Assembly: GCF_964204865.1 (NCBI RefSeq)
Contig: NC_135260.1
Coordinates: forward strand, 5,704,001 to 5,768,000
Length of the DNA: 64,000 bases
Reading direction: 5' to 3'
DNA from: Styela clava
Lineage: Eukaryota; Chordata; Ascidiacea; Stolidobranchia; Styelidae
Shown here: positions 36,003-48,819 of the stretch, piece after piece
Layout of the letters: every line of letters starts with the position of its first letter
Position numbering within the stretch: the stretch's first letter is position 1
Notes under the pieces: generated by a model
The model's database searches: none
What the model was told of the DNA's origin: nothing
Seen by the model: the letters and a program-made list of their open reading frames with translations, nothing else
Translations under genes and position numbers: made by a program

Positions 36003-38397
36003 AAGCTTGGACATATCTTTTTTGAAAGTCACAAACTATGCCACAGAAATCTTGTAACATGAATTTAGGCAAAAACATGAACTAAAATTTGATCAGCTCT
36101 CCGAAACAATTTAGAAGTTGTTCGTATCTGTGATATATTCTTCAACAACGTTTTACATATTAAATTATATCAATTTACAATTATCTATAAGTAATACATT
36201 CGATTCGAAGAACTTTTCCATGGAGTGCTTAATCTGGGGAAAATTATCAATGCAGCCCCTCAGCTTATTCTACTAATATAGCTAATCTGTGAGTGAGTGT
36301 GTGGACCAATCAAGATCTTTGCATGATAGTGTCTAGATCAGTGGTTTTCAAACTTATATGTACTGTAGCCCCTCTTACAGCACTCTATATATCACATCGG
36401 CAAATAAAGAAGAAGACAAATTAATAACACATGGATTACAAACCCAATTACAAAAATTGTAATAATAGAACATGGTATTTGTGAGCCAAATTAGCTTGGG
36501 ATCTTCAGCAGATTTATTCAATGTCCAGAGATAATTTGGTCAGGTACAGCCTTAGATGGGCAATTTGATTATGTCAAAGCTAAAAAAAACATGGTTCTAC
36601 TACTTCGTAAATAAGTAGGTATTTGAGATAATTTGCGACAAAATAATTCGAACTCATTTTTGCAGAAATTCATTTTGGTTTGTGATAATTTTGACCATCT
36701 CAAGAAAGTATTACCCCCAATCCTACCTCCAATGTGACTCCTTCAACCCTAAGACGATGCTACTGGCTTCTTATTATAACAAAATCCAGTTTACACAACT
36801 GGTGACTGACAAATGTCAGTATTTTTACATGCTTCTTAATCACAATGAATTTGAAATGCTTCTATAATAAGTATTCTTGCCTGTTTTCAGATTTCTTTTT
36901 TGTTTCTTTTTCGATTTTTCAACTTGCCCTTGTAACAATAATGTTGTCAAACAGATTCTGTAAAATGAATGAAATAAATTATACAAATGTCTGATATAGT
37001 TTGACAGTTTTTATGAACAAAAGTCTGGTTAGTAAAGAAGATTTATTCAATGGAAAGACAGGTTATATTCCAAGAAATCTTTCACTCTTATAAAGACTTA
37101 TCCAAAATAGTAGGAAAGAAAAGTAAATCACAATAATGATTAGTTTTCTTCATTTAGGAAGTACGAAAAGTTATCAATGTTGCAATCACAAATCATAATA
37201 AAACTCTGCGACTCTGATCAAAGTCTCATCTACTGAAACAAACAAAACTGCTGAAATGAAAAAACAGAATTTTTCCAGTTTCCAACTTTACCAACTCCTG
37301 ATTGTCAGTTGACGGCAATTAAAAATGAATTTGATCTTAAAAGCTGGATAATCTACAATTTATGGTGACTCTAGATATAGCTTAAGATATAGCTTGATAA
37401 AGGAATACCGGTACATGAATTCATTGCCTAATCAAGCTACATTACTATAATTTAAACTAATAAACTGATAAGCGAAAAATAATTGTCAGTATTACTGAAA
37501 AAAAACTTTATCTTGCAATGTTCGAATATCTGAAGATGACATACTTCCTGACTGTCGTTTGACATTCGGACGCTTTCTTCACATATGAGTGATAAATCAA
37601 CTTCCTATATACCAGAAACACCGATGCTCATAGTATGTTAAACAATAAATAACTATAATCAGCAGTATTTGTTGAACAATCATCCCTGAGCATTGCTAAT
37701 AATTTAAGTATTCATTAGTGCTATTATTAGTCATAGAGGGAAACTAATTCAATTTCGTGTGCAGCAAGACTCTTGAATTGAATAGACCAGAATTATAAGT
37801 TTGGATATTATTAGTAGATTGAAATAAAAGAACAGCCCTTTACAAAATGTAGCAATAATATTGAAATGAAAATTTCAAGTTTCGTTTGACTAGAAATCAT
37901 CCACCAGAGGGTTTCCAGCAATCAGGCTAACAAAGAAATCTCACTTAAACTTTCTAGTAGGTTTGACATCTCAAATGTTTTCTTCCAAAATGGCCTACGA
38001 GAGTATTTTCTCATTTCAGATCAGGACCCAGTTTTATAGTTGAGTATTTTCCTTATTTTAGTTCTATTACGAGTTTGGGGACTGTCTGTGTTAGCCAAGT
38101 GAATATCCCCCCTGTTCATAGGTTCCAGTCCCTTCACATAACTTGATGTAAAGTAGGCGAACAAAATTAGTTACCTCCATATTGGTACACACACTTCTGG
38201 AGCGCCGAGTAATCTATAGATATATCAATGAGAAAATATATTAGCAATTCCAAATAATATCCATCAACCACTAGCAACTGAACTGTTTAAGGAATGTTTG
38301 ACCTATGATCAAAATTAACAAATTACACTCTTATACAAATGTCAAACATTACAAAATGCCAAGATAAAACATGGCACAAGAAGATCATCGCTATGTT
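36003..38397. other. Spacer F-G
   Basis: The shortest complete spacer: 3' flank (AATAAA near 36972), shared block and a MITE remnant. The first part, 36003 to ~37150, is nearly identical to 41146 to ~42280 after unit G. No gene seen. Confidence 0.6.
38046..38206. mobile_element. MITE family 1, left end deleted
   Basis: Runs from ttttccttattttagttcta to the right end cttctggagcgcc; the left ~45 bp is missing. Confidence 0.62.
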
Positions 38398-38677
38398 GTA
38401 ATGATATTTCGCCCACATTCTTTATCATAATATTAATATAAGTCAGTAATCATTACGTAGTAGCAACATAAAGCGGGTGTTTAACAGTCACTGGTTCACA
38501 TTAACAAGGAAAGATTCTGAATATAAATCAGATGGTTGTTACATTAAGTGTTGGTGCAGGTCTTGTATTTTGTCAGTTGGATTTTGTCTTTATCTATGTT
38601 AGTACTGTGTAATGAATTGAGTGATTAAAGATAAAAGTAAAGAGAAGTTTAAAGAAGTTGCTGAAGATAAACTCAAT
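38398..38677 (+). promoter_or_regulatory. Promoter and 5' leader of unit G
   Basis: gtaatgatatttcgcccaca, TATA-like AATATAAAT at 38520-38528, acceptor-like AG at 38601-38602. The start-codon context is aatATG rather than aacATG. Confidence 0.6.
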
Positions 38678-41145
38678 ATGTGGAAACATTCAAAACTCTT
38701 CAATTGCAAATGGTTAATTATGCAGATAATTGGTGAGATCTCACTTACATGAACACTTTTGTATTTCAAATTTGACAAAGAAACGACTTTTGATATTCAC
38801 TTCGGAAATATTTATCAATCAAATTCTCAGCCTTATTCAACCAAAAATATATTAATTTTGATAGCTTACACTCTTCAATTTCCCAATGTTTGAAAAATTG
38901 GATAGTGAATAATTAGATCATATACCGTGGAGAGAAGACTTATTCAACTCACAATATTTAAAATCTGTATTTTTGAATATGAGATATTTTTCTAGCACTC
39001 GAAATTGGTCTGAATGAAGCAGCAAAATGCATGGATTGCTCCAATATCATACTTGGAACAGAGAGCAAGAATATAACACATGGACCAAGTAATAAATACA
39101 ACTGCAACTGTGATTGGACGATACCAACAAGTATGGACACAGATCATGAAACAGCAGTTGTTCTGTTGTTACAAAATGTTTCACTTCCAATAACAACAGG
39201 TAGTGCGAGTACTACAGACTGCTCTGGAGATATCAGATTTCCAAGTAAGCTATATTATACAATTTTACTAATGCTATTCTAACATGAAGGAACAATAAAA
39301 AAACACATTAGTAAATACATAATTGTATCAATACTTTTATAGGCTCTGATGCATACAAATGTGAATTTCAAAGCAACTACTGTCTTGCATTTGCAACTGC
39401 ATCAACCGTTTGCAACATCAGCAAAATCAGAGAGAAAATTCCAGTTGCAAATCACACCTGTGATTCAATCATTACATGGAATGAAGCTGGAGGAAGCCCA
39501 TACAAGATACAATACTATGCAAAAAACTCTGCTGGTTACACAAAATACTTCACAATACAATACCATGTAATAGATTGCAGACCAACAACCACACCTGCAC
39601 TCAGTGAGTAATTTCATTTTTTATGTAATGCTTAATCATGTCTTTTGCTCAATGAATCACAGATATACCAATTTATAAAGAACCATATTTATCACACCCG
39701 GGTGAGGTGGTGGGATGGGGGGAACCTGAGATGTGTATCGTACAACAGGAGTGGGCAAGGTTTTTAGACTAGAGGCCAGAAATTTTGCCCCCCTAGACCT
39801 AGCATGACCACCATGTAAGTATGACGTAAAAAGTTACATTTTTTGAACGATACTTAGTGTTACAAAAGCGAAAGTGGAAAACAATAAGCCTCGTGCCAAA
39901 ACTAAATTTAATCGCAATCTCAACAAATTCTTTAAACTATTTTTTAGCTAAAACAACAAAATTTAGTTTTAGTTTGGTTATGGCAGCATCAGGTGGGCCA
40001 AATTAAATTACCAAACAAGCTGTATTTGGCCCGCGGGCTGTAGTTTGCCCATGTCAGTCCTACATCGTCAACACAGTTTAGGTGTAACACTTTAACCACT
40101 AGGGCCAGGCGACCATGTCCATATTGCTCTTGTTAAAACGATATAACACAACTTTAGGATGTGAGAATCAAACTTTTATTACAAAATTTTAGCAACGGTA
40201 ACTGAGCAAGCAACAACAACAGCAACTCATCAAAAAGATACATCATCTAATAAAATATACTTTGACTCAACCACTGAATCAACCAGAACATCTGGCAACG
40301 TTCAATGTTCAACTGAAAACACAGAATGCAGCAGTTCCCAAACATCACTGATCATTGCTATCCCAGTATCAGGATTCATGGGTTTGATCATTGGAGCTTT
40401 GTTAATGTTCATAATACCAAGGTAAGCATAGATATTGTATAATAAATGAATGTCAATGAAAATGCATAAATTACCAAGTGGGCAATCTATCAAGTACAAA
40501 AAAAATGTGTGCCACTCTCCACCTGGGAGTGATACCTGCTTCAATGATGACAAAATTCAAATACAAGTTTGAAAAAATAAAACCCAATCTCAGCCAATTT
40601 TGTATAACAAATTATTTTGTTGAAAATGTTGCCATTTGCAAAATCCAAGTTTCATGGCAAACTTTTGGATACATTTATTGACTCTGATGACAAAAAAATT
40701 TATATTAACTACAGTTTCGGATCCAATTCCAACTAAATATGCCAAACTTGACTGTTATTGTAGATTCAGTGAAGTCAGAAGCAGATATTAAAACAGCAAA
40801 TGATTACCGGTAGTCTCAATTACAGTATCAAGTAAATACATATGGTAATCATTAACTTTGATTATATTTCTATCGAACACCAGGTATTGTAACAACATGA
40901 AGAAACCAAAGAACAACAATTCGATGGAAATGGGAAGAATTCAACATCAGCAGCCAACTGTCCATGAAAGAACAACATATGAAAACTACACACCAACATC
41001 AGATGAAAGTGGATATGAATATCTGAATCAAGTCGAAAAAAAGAATGAACAAAATGGATATGAAGTTCCGAATCCAGTTGATAACAAGAACGAACAACAA
41101 TATGAGATTATAACAACTGGAAAGGAATATCAATATGACAATTGA
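38678..41145 (+). CDS. Unit G: CUB-like receptor, intact
   Basis: Exons 38678-38732, 38996-39244, 39343-39603, 40193-40421, 40884-41145; predicted 351 residues. Signal peptide MWKHSKLFNCKWLIMQ; CUB-like domain with CMDCSNI, NCNCDWTIPTS, KCEF, TCDSIITW and VIDC. The loop before DCSGDIRFP is one codon longer than usual. The stalk has two cysteines, QCSTENTECSSS; the helix starts SLIIAIPVSGFMGL. The tail carries YENY, two modules (SGYEYL, NGYEVP), QYEII and EYQYDN. From exon 4 through the 3' flank it is nearly identical to unit F, but the ectodomain differs, so the two were joined by a recent partial duplication or conversion. Confidence 0.88.
39746..40057. mobile_element. hAT-type MITE in intron 3 of unit G
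   Basis: CAGGAGTGGGCAAGG to GCCCATGTCAG, flanked by cgtacaa and cctacat; same insertion as in A, B, F and J. Confidence 0.72.
41008..41097 (+). repeat. Two 45-bp tail repeats in unit G
   Basis: SGYEYLNQVEKKNEQ followed by NGYEVPNPVDNKNEQ. One module fewer than the otherwise near-identical tail of unit F. Confidence 0.85.
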
Positions 41146-42281
41146 AAGCTTGGACATATCTTTTTTAAAAATCCCAAACTACACCACAGAAATTTTGTAA
41201 CATAAATTTTGGCAAAAATATGAACTAAACTTTGATCAGCTCTCCGAAACAATTTAGAAGTTGTTCGTATCTGTGATATATTCTTCAACAACGTTTTACA
41301 TATTAAATTATATCAATTTACAATTATCTATAAGTAATACATTCGATTCGAAGAACTTTTCCATGCAGTGCCTAATCTGGGGAAAATTATCAATGCAGCC
41401 ACTCAGCTTATTCTACTAATATAGCTAATATGTGAGTGAATGTGTGGACCAATCAAGATCTTTGCATGATAGTGTTTTCAAACCTATATGTACTGTAGCC
41501 CCTTTACAGCACTCTATATATCACATCACCCCCGGCAAATAAAGAAGAAGACAAATTAATAACACAATTACAAAAATTATAATAATAGAACATGGTATTT
41601 GTGAGCCAAATTAGCTTGGGATCTTCAGCAAATTTATTCAATGTCCAGAGATAATTTGGTCAGGTACAGCCTTAGATGGGCAATTTGATTATGTCAAAGC
41701 TAAAAAAAAACAATGGTTCTACTTCTTCGCAAATAAGTAGGTATTTGAGATAACTTGCGACAAAATAATTTGAACTTCTTTTTGCAAAAATTCATTTTGG
41801 TTTGTGATAATTTTGACCATTTCAAGAAAGTATTACCCCCAATCCTACCTCCAATGTGACTCCTTTAACCCCAAGACAAGGCTACTGGCTTCTTATTATA
41901 ACAAAATCCAGTTTACACAACTGGTGACTGACAAATGTCGGTATTTTTACATGCTTCTTAATCGCAATGAATTTGAAATGCTTCTATAATAAGTATTATT
42001 GCCTGTTTTTTTATTTCTATTTTGTTTCTCTTTTGATTTTTCAACTTCCACTTCTAACAATTATGATGTCTCAAAGATTCTATGAAATGAATGATATAAA
42101 TTATACAAATGTCTGATATAGTTGGGCAGTTTTTATGAACAAAAGTCTGGTTAGTAAAGAAGACTTATTTAATGGAAAGGCAGGTTATATCCCAAGAAAT
42201 CTTTCACTCTTGTAAAGACTTAACCAAAATAGTAGAAAAGAAAAGTAAATCACAATAATGATTAGTTTTCTTCATTTAGGT

Positions 42282-42855
42282 CAGGGGTTCCCAAATTGCG
42301 GCCCGCGGGCCAACTCCGGCCCGCGTAACAATTTAAAATGGCCCGCCGAGCTTAGGTGAAACAATGAGATAGATTTTGTTTCTACCTTTTTACAATCTAG
42401 AAACCGCCAATTGTTATGTCATTATCACAGTTTAAGCTCGTGTTCATGGTAACAATTCGATTATGCCGGTATCGCAATTATACGTACCGTATTAGGATTA
42501 CATAGGGCAGTAATTCAGTTATCAGCCGTATAAGAAAAGTTCGAGATGTCGAATAATATACAAGACTCCGAAAACAGATGTTACTCCGATAAATGGCATC
42601 GTTCGTATTTCTGTATTGGAAAGAATCACACTTCAGCGATTTGTCCACTTTGCCAACGAACTATTCAAGTTATAAAACAATACGACATAAAGCGCCATTA
42701 TGAATCAAACAAACATGTTTAAAAAAATGTCAAATGTGAATCCACAGAACCCCAGCTAAACCGTTGCACACCTTCGGGCACTACACTCTTCCGGCCCGCG
42801 AACACCCTTTCGATTCTAATTTTGGCCCGCGGCCAATAAAGTTTGGGAACCCCTG
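42282..42855 (+). mobile_element. hAT-type element with a BED-finger frame
   Basis: Inverted ends CAGGGGTTCCCAAA and TTTGGGAACCCCTG (perfect over 14 bp), with TGGCCCGC/GGCCCGCG sub-terminal repeats. Flanks atttaggt and atttaggg (7 of 8). The matching site after unit F reads catttaggaagta without the element. Contains a small frame, listed next. Confidence 0.88.
42546..42722 (+). CDS. N-terminal hAT transposase fragment, BED-like finger
   Basis: A 58-residue frame inside the hAT element. It encodes CPLCQRTIQVIKQYDIKRHY followed by ESNKH, i.e. CxxC then H(x5)H spacing, with KWHRSYFCI before it. This is the N-terminal zinc-finger region of ZBED/Buster-like hAT transposases (C.LC....V.K.YN..RHY...H). 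It stops at TAA after KHV; the catalytic and dimerisation regions are missing. It could be a relic or a short DNA-binding product. Domesticated function is not implied. Confidence 0.7.
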   Translation: MSNNIQDSENRCYSDKWHRSYFCIGKNHTSAICPLCQRTIQVIKQYDIKRHYESNKHV

Positions 42856-44049
42856 ATTTAGGGAGTAAGAAAGGTTATCAATGTTGCAATCACAAATCAT
42901 AATAAAACTCTGACTCCGATCAAAGCCTTATCTACTGAAATATGAATAAAATAAAATAACATGATTTTTCCAGTTTCCAACTGTACCAACTCCTTATTGT
43001 CAGTTGAAGGCAAATAAAAATAAATTTGATCTCGAAAGCAAAATAATCTACCATTTATGGTGACCCAAGATATAGATCCAACTCAAAATAAACGCATGAA
43101 TGCATTGCTTAATCAACCTACATTACTATAATTTAAACTAATAAACTGACAAGCAAAAATAATTGCCAGTATTACTAAAAGAACACTTTAAATTGCAATG
43201 TAAGAGTATCTGAAGATGGCATACTTCATGATTGTCAGTCGACATTCTGACACTTTCTTCAACTATGAGTGATAAATCAACTACCTATATACCAGAATCA
43301 ACGACGCTCATAGTATGTTATACAATAAATATCTATAATCAGCAGTATTTGATGAAACAATCATCCATGAGCATTGCTAATAATTTTAGTTTCCATTATT
43401 AGTCATAGGGGGAAACTCATTTGAATTAATTATCCAGAATTTATAAGTTTGGACATTATTAGTAGATTGAAATAAATAACAACAATTTACAAGATATGCA
43501 ACTCAAGAGTCCTGGTACACACTAAAACAGATATAATTCTGTAACGTTTCATCTGACCAAAATCAGACTTCCTCAGACAAGCAGTTTACAACAATGACAA
43601 GAAAAGAACAATCATGCGGTTCAAATGTGAAGATAAATAAATTTGTTTGAAAACAATTGTGACCCAAATAATGAGTTGATTATTTATATTTGGAAACAGA
43701 TTGCGACGAAAAAATACAATTGGACTCTTGAATTGCATAGTATGGTATTTTTATTCCTACTACAGCATTCTTGCATTACATGCATACGATTCCACTAGCG
43801 CAAAGGCATTGAGAAAGGATTGGGAGTTAGTCTCACGCAACCTGTACTGATAATTTACAAGATGTTCCAATAATACGCAAAAGACAATTCCAAGTTTCGT
43901 TTGGCTTCATTTTTCAGCAATGTGGTTGACAAAGGAATCTCACTAAAACTTTACAATAGGTTTGACATCTCAAATGTTTTCTTTCAAAATGGCCTACAAG
44001 AGTATTTTCTCATTCCAAAACAGGATCCAGTCCTACAGTTGAGTAATCA

Positions 44050-44168
44050 GTATTCCCGTAGTATGTACCAGGTTAGGGTTAGGCAATAATTTTATTCCGA
44101 TTTTTCTTATTTTAGTTCTATCACGAGTTCGGGGACTGTCTATGTTAACCAAATAAATATATCCCCTG
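44050..44168. mobile_element. MITE family 1, truncated
   Basis: Left end (tattcccgtagtatgtacca) to about tatcccctgtctg, then joined to ordinary 3'-flank sequence (aaataaattatac). The same junction appears at 51302, so it was formed before that duplication. Confidence 0.6.
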
Positions 44169-45755
44169 TCTGAAATAAATTATACATATGTCAAATAAAT
44201 ATTTGCAATTTTTATTCACGAAAGTCTTCTTCTACTTCGTGAATTAGATTTATTCAATATGAGATTTATCCAAAATTAATGATAAACATGGGGGCCTTGT
44301 GGGCTAAAACTGTCCGGTAGAGGGCCCCGTGAAACAGAAAAGGTTGGGGACCACAGTTATATAAACTTTTCAATCTAATCAAGGCTCCAGACAAGCAGCC
44401 ACAGGGTATTATGAAAAATACAACTTGTATAAACAACTTTATACCCAAAGTTAGCTTTGTCATTCATTAAAACTATAATAATTTGTTAACCCAACTCGTG
44501 TTACAAACTATATCTCTCCAGCAGAAGCTGTAGAAAAACAACCAGTGAAACATATAAGACTGCTGAAATCATAAACAGCATAATACTTGCAGTTCAGCAA
44601 ACTCTAAACAATACATAACCGATTGGGATAACTTTAGGAATGAATGATAAGTAGAACAAAATGAGAGCAAAATGAAAACCAAAATCTATGATGCCCAAAC
44701 TAATCTAACAGGTATTAAACTGTCCAACATATATTGAATATTGTGTTAAAAATTGTATTCTTCTATTCTTGAATAATTCCATATAGATTGTGAAGCAAGG
44801 CAATGTTCCCTGAAGTCTGAATTATAATAGGAGAGAGATAAGCAACATTTATAAATCTGAATCTTATATATGTTCAATGTAATGAGAATAACCTGAGTGA
44901 AGTATATAAAAATATGACATATATATAAATATTTTTTTTTTTTTTGTATTTTATTTAAGAAAAAAATATAAAAATATGAATGAGGGGAACCACTACCCAA
45001 TTATCTCAATAAAAAGGAAAATAAATGTGACTGATGAGTGAGTTAATCTACTTTTTATGGTGACTGTGGATATTGCCCCACCCTAAAACCCACACCCATT
45101 AAAAAAAATTCAATAAATAGTTATAGATAGAAGATGGCTGGATATCTGAAGATGACATACTTCCTGATTGTCGATTGACATTCTGACAATTTCTTCACCT
45201 ATGAGTGATAATTCAACTTCCTATAAACCAGAATGAGCAGTATTCAGTGAGCATTGCTAATAATTTTAGTAGAGGGGAACTAGTTTGAATTAATTTTCTA
45301 GGATTTATAAGTTTAGACATTATTAGTAGACTGAAATAAAAGAACATTAATTTACAAGAATATTTCTGTAACGTTTCATCTGACCAAAGACAGACTTCCT
45401 CAGACAAGGAGTTTACAACAATCAGGAATCTTGGAAAGTATAGTAATGTTCATTCCTTCTACAGCATCCTCGCATTATACGCATACAAATCGACAAGCAT
45501 AGAGGGCATAGAAGACGGATGGGAATTAGTCTTGCGTAACCTAGCACACCATTTACAAGATGTCGCAATAATACAGAAATGACATTTTCAAGTTTCCTTT
45601 GACTAAAAATCTTCCACAAACGGTTTTCAGCAATGTGGCTAAGAATAAAATATCACTTTACAGTATCTTTGACATCTCAAAAGGTTTATTTCAAAATGGC
45701 CTACGAAAGCATTTTCTCATTTCAGAACACGACCCAGTCCTATAGTGGAGTAATC

Positions 45756-45962
45756 GGTACTCCCGTAGTATATGTACCAGGATTAGGCCATGATTTTTTT
45801 CCGATTTTCCTTATTTCAGTTTTATTACAAGTTCGGGGACTGTCTGTGTTGGCCAATTGAATATACCACATCATAGGTTTCAATCAATTCATACAACTTG
45901 ATGTAAAGTAGGAGAACAAAATTAATTACCTCCATATTGGTACATACAATTCTGGAGTGACG
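45756..45962. mobile_element. MITE family 1, near full length
   Basis: GGTACTCCCGTAGTATATG to a decayed right end ATTCTGGAGTGACG. Lies in the usual position before the promoter module. Confidence 0.68.
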
Positions 45963-46105
45963 AGTTATCTATAGATATATCAATGAGTAAGTATATTAGC
46001 AATTCCAAATAATGTCCATCAAGCACTTGCAATCTTACACTTTTATACAAATGACAAACAAAAATGCCAAGACAATACATGACACAAGTAGATCATCGCT
46101 ATGTT

Positions 46106-46386
46106 GTAATGATATTTCGCCCACATCCTAATTATAATAATAAATATAAGGCAGTAATCATTACAAAATAGAAACCAGAGGGAAGTGTTTCATAGTCACT
46201 GATTCCTATTAACAAGGAGAAATTCTGAATATAAATCAGAAGCTTATTACATCAAGCGTTGAGACAGGTCTTGTATTTTATCAGTTGGATTTTGCCTTTA
46301 GCTATGTTAGTACTGTGTAATGATTTGAGTGATTGAAGAAACAAAGCAAAAAGAAGTTCAAAGAAGTTGCTGAAGATAAACTCAAC
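46106..46386 (+). promoter_or_regulatory. Promoter and 5' leader of unit H
   Basis: gtaatgatatttcgcccaca, TATA-like AATATAAAT at 46228-46236, acceptor-like AG at 46309-46310; fully standard although the gene body is rearranged. Confidence 0.6.
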
Positions 46387-47800
46387 ATGAGGAAACATTC
46401 AAAACTCTTCAATTGCAAATGGTTGTTTATGCAGATAGTTGGTGAGATCCCACTTACATAAATAGTTCCAAATCAAGAAATAAATGTACATTTGTTACCC
46501 AAAAACATAGTAGCCTGATGAATTCTCATCCAAAGTCATTCATGAAATAATAATTTTAATATTAGATTTTCATTAATATAAGATTTCTAAATTGTTTAAA
46601 AAGAAGAGTAATGGAGTTTTATACAATATAATTCTCAACCATGTATTAGATTGAGAAAATATCAATTCTATACATATAAACTTGTTTTGGGCTTTATGAG
46701 ACTGATGAAAATTGGATGGATTTCGCAATGTTGTAATTGTAAAAACTTATTTCTTTATAGCACTAAGCATCAGTCTGAATGAAGCAGCACCCTGCACTGA
46801 TTGTTCAAATCCAATACTTGGAACAACCACTTCTAAACCAAGTAAATCTTAAACAGCATAAAAAATTCAGTTCAAAAGTAAAACATCCAATCTTGAAATA
46901 AACTTTCCTTTCAAATTACAGCAACAACAAATGGATGGGAAACAACAACAAAATATCCAGAAGAAATTTCGACAACACTCAAAGCTGAACAGACTACAAA
47001 GCTGAACGGTCTACAAACGGAAATTCCGACAACACTGAAAGCTGGACCAAATACAAAAGACAAAAGTAATGAAATTTTATTTGTCAAAACAATAGCAATT
47101 ATCCAATACACAATCATAATAAAAACTAAACTTCATAAATTTCAGTTAGTGGAGCTGAGCAGCAAACAACACTATCTGATTCAGACAGAACTGAATCTCA
47201 TTCAACAACTGATTTGGACAAAAACATCACAGTTACCACGGGAACCAATGGAAGTTCTGATTTATTGACAATTGCAATTCCATTGTCAGGAATAGTTGCT
47301 TTTATCTTGGGAGCTTTGTCAATCTTTGTCATACAAAGGTAACAAGTAAAACAACACTTAGTAGCAATAATTTCTCCACAATACTTTCACTTTGAATATT
47401 GTTTTGAAAATTTGGCGCAATTTCAAGGTTTCGTTTGGATGTGGTTCAACAATATGCTAATAAATATTTTTATTAATATTTTCAACCCAGGTATTGCAAC
47501 AAAAACAAGAAACCGAAAAAGAAAGATTCAATGGAAATTGGAAGCATCCAACATCAGCAGCCAACTGTCCATGAACGAACAACATATGAAAACTACACAC
47601 CAACATCAGATGAAAGTGGATATGAAGTTCCGAATCAAGTTGATAACAAGAATGAACAAAGTGGATATGAAGTTCCGATTCCAGTTGATAACAAGAATGA
47701 ACAAAGTGGATATGAAGTTCCGATTCCAGTTGATAACAAGTATGAACAACAATATGAGGTTGTGAGAAGCGGAGCAGAATACCAATATGAAAATGCGTGA
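46387..47800 (+). CDS. Unit H: receptor lacking the CUB-like domain
   Basis: Exons 46387-46441, 46761-46841, 46922-47065, 47146-47338, 47491-47800; predicted 260 residues. The signal peptide begins MRKHSKLFNCKW (Arg for Trp). Exon 2 starts normally (SLNEAAPCTDCSNPILGT), then jumps in frame to the last codons of exon 3 (TTSKP) before a GTAAAT donor, so about 150 residues with eight of ten cysteines are gone. The junction lies in a shared ACA/AACAAC word. The stalk exon is enlarged by an internal duplication (ISTTLKAEQTT...IPTTLKAGPNT). Helix SDLLTIAIPLSGIVAF; tail with YENY, three YEVP modules, QYEVV and EYQYEN. The result is a signalling-type tail on a short Thr-rich stem. It may be a real variant or a deletion product still in frame. 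Confidence 0.82.
47615..47749 (+). repeat. Three 45-bp tail repeats in unit H
   Basis: SGYEVPNQVDNKNEQ, SGYEVPIPVDNKNEQ, SGYEVPIPVDNKYEQ. Repeats 2 and 3 are almost the same in DNA, which suggests a recent expansion separate from that in E. Confidence 0.88.
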
Positions 47801-48819
47801 ATGAGTGAAATAAATTCATCCAAACCTTTTGAATTGAAAAACTCGTGTTTTTTAGAAAAAAACACAAGTTATGGATTTCTCTCATGAAAAACTAAAATAT
47901 TTATTTGTATTGAAGTCCAATTCATTTTGACTTCTGACTGCAGCAATGACAAATTGTGGAAGATTTTATAATTTGTGTTGTATTTTTTTTAATCAGATCA
48001 TTGTTTTATCAGAATTCTTCACATAATATATGAAGGATAGGGTTTTGAACTAAATATGAGTAGTAAGTATATTAATATATTTGAGTGTCCATAAAAAGCA
48101 ATAATCTGAGAGGGATTGTCTGTACCCCTTCTTGTCATATTTCCGTTTGTCTGCATTTGATGGAAGTGTGCTCATAATGAATAAAAATGAACGATTATGT
48201 TTCTGAATATCTTGAAAAATTTGATCACTATTTAGCTCTTTAAGCTTCGCTGAACTAATAATGGGTTATAAAGTCATGCTAACAATTGAGTTAAAAAAGC
48301 TAACATCGAGACATCAATAATTATGAGCAAAAGTCGTAAATACTGAATTTAGGAAACTATGATAGTTCCACTCTGTACAGGTTTCACTTTCAACAACAAT
48401 TTTTTGGCTAAAACATTTTAGTACGCACTTCAGCGTTTGAAATGAACTTCATCCTACGTGTCCTAGCTGTATTCCTAATAGCATTGTGCTCAATTATTTC
48501 AAGTCATTATCTACTAGAAACACTGTCCCTTAGAATGTCATTTGACACTTACAAAAAATAGTCTTTTTAGTAAGCAGTTCAGTTTTTTTAAGTCTTTCAA
48601 ACTTCTAGAGCTTGAGACCATTCTTTGATTAAATTTTGGAGAAATATTCATTGCCTACTATAATTATTTCTAGACCCATGCATTAATAATCTTGTGTGTT
48701 GACTTCTGATAGAAGTAAAAAAAAAAAACAGAAAAGAATTTCATATCATGGCAAAGAGAAAAACAAATAATACATGCTTAAATTGGTGTAATGGTTGATT
48801 TTTCAAGTGAAACTATCCC

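Larger units (their letters stand above)
41146..46105. other. Spacer G-H
   Basis: 3' flank, a hAT insertion, then two successive shared-spacer segments: 43100-44170 matches 50300-51330 and 61690-62640, and 44165-45100 matches 9250-9960. The spacer is therefore a composite of two unit ends, as if one gene body was lost between them. No gene other than the transposon frame at 42546. Confidence 0.6.

Noticed and set aside
43550-43610. Repeated gtaacgtttcatctgaccaa block as a regulatory element or RNA gene
   Set aside because: It occurs in several spacers with the rest of the shared spacer DNA, so its conservation is explained by duplication; the short TCTGA/TCAGA pairing is too weak to support an RNA.
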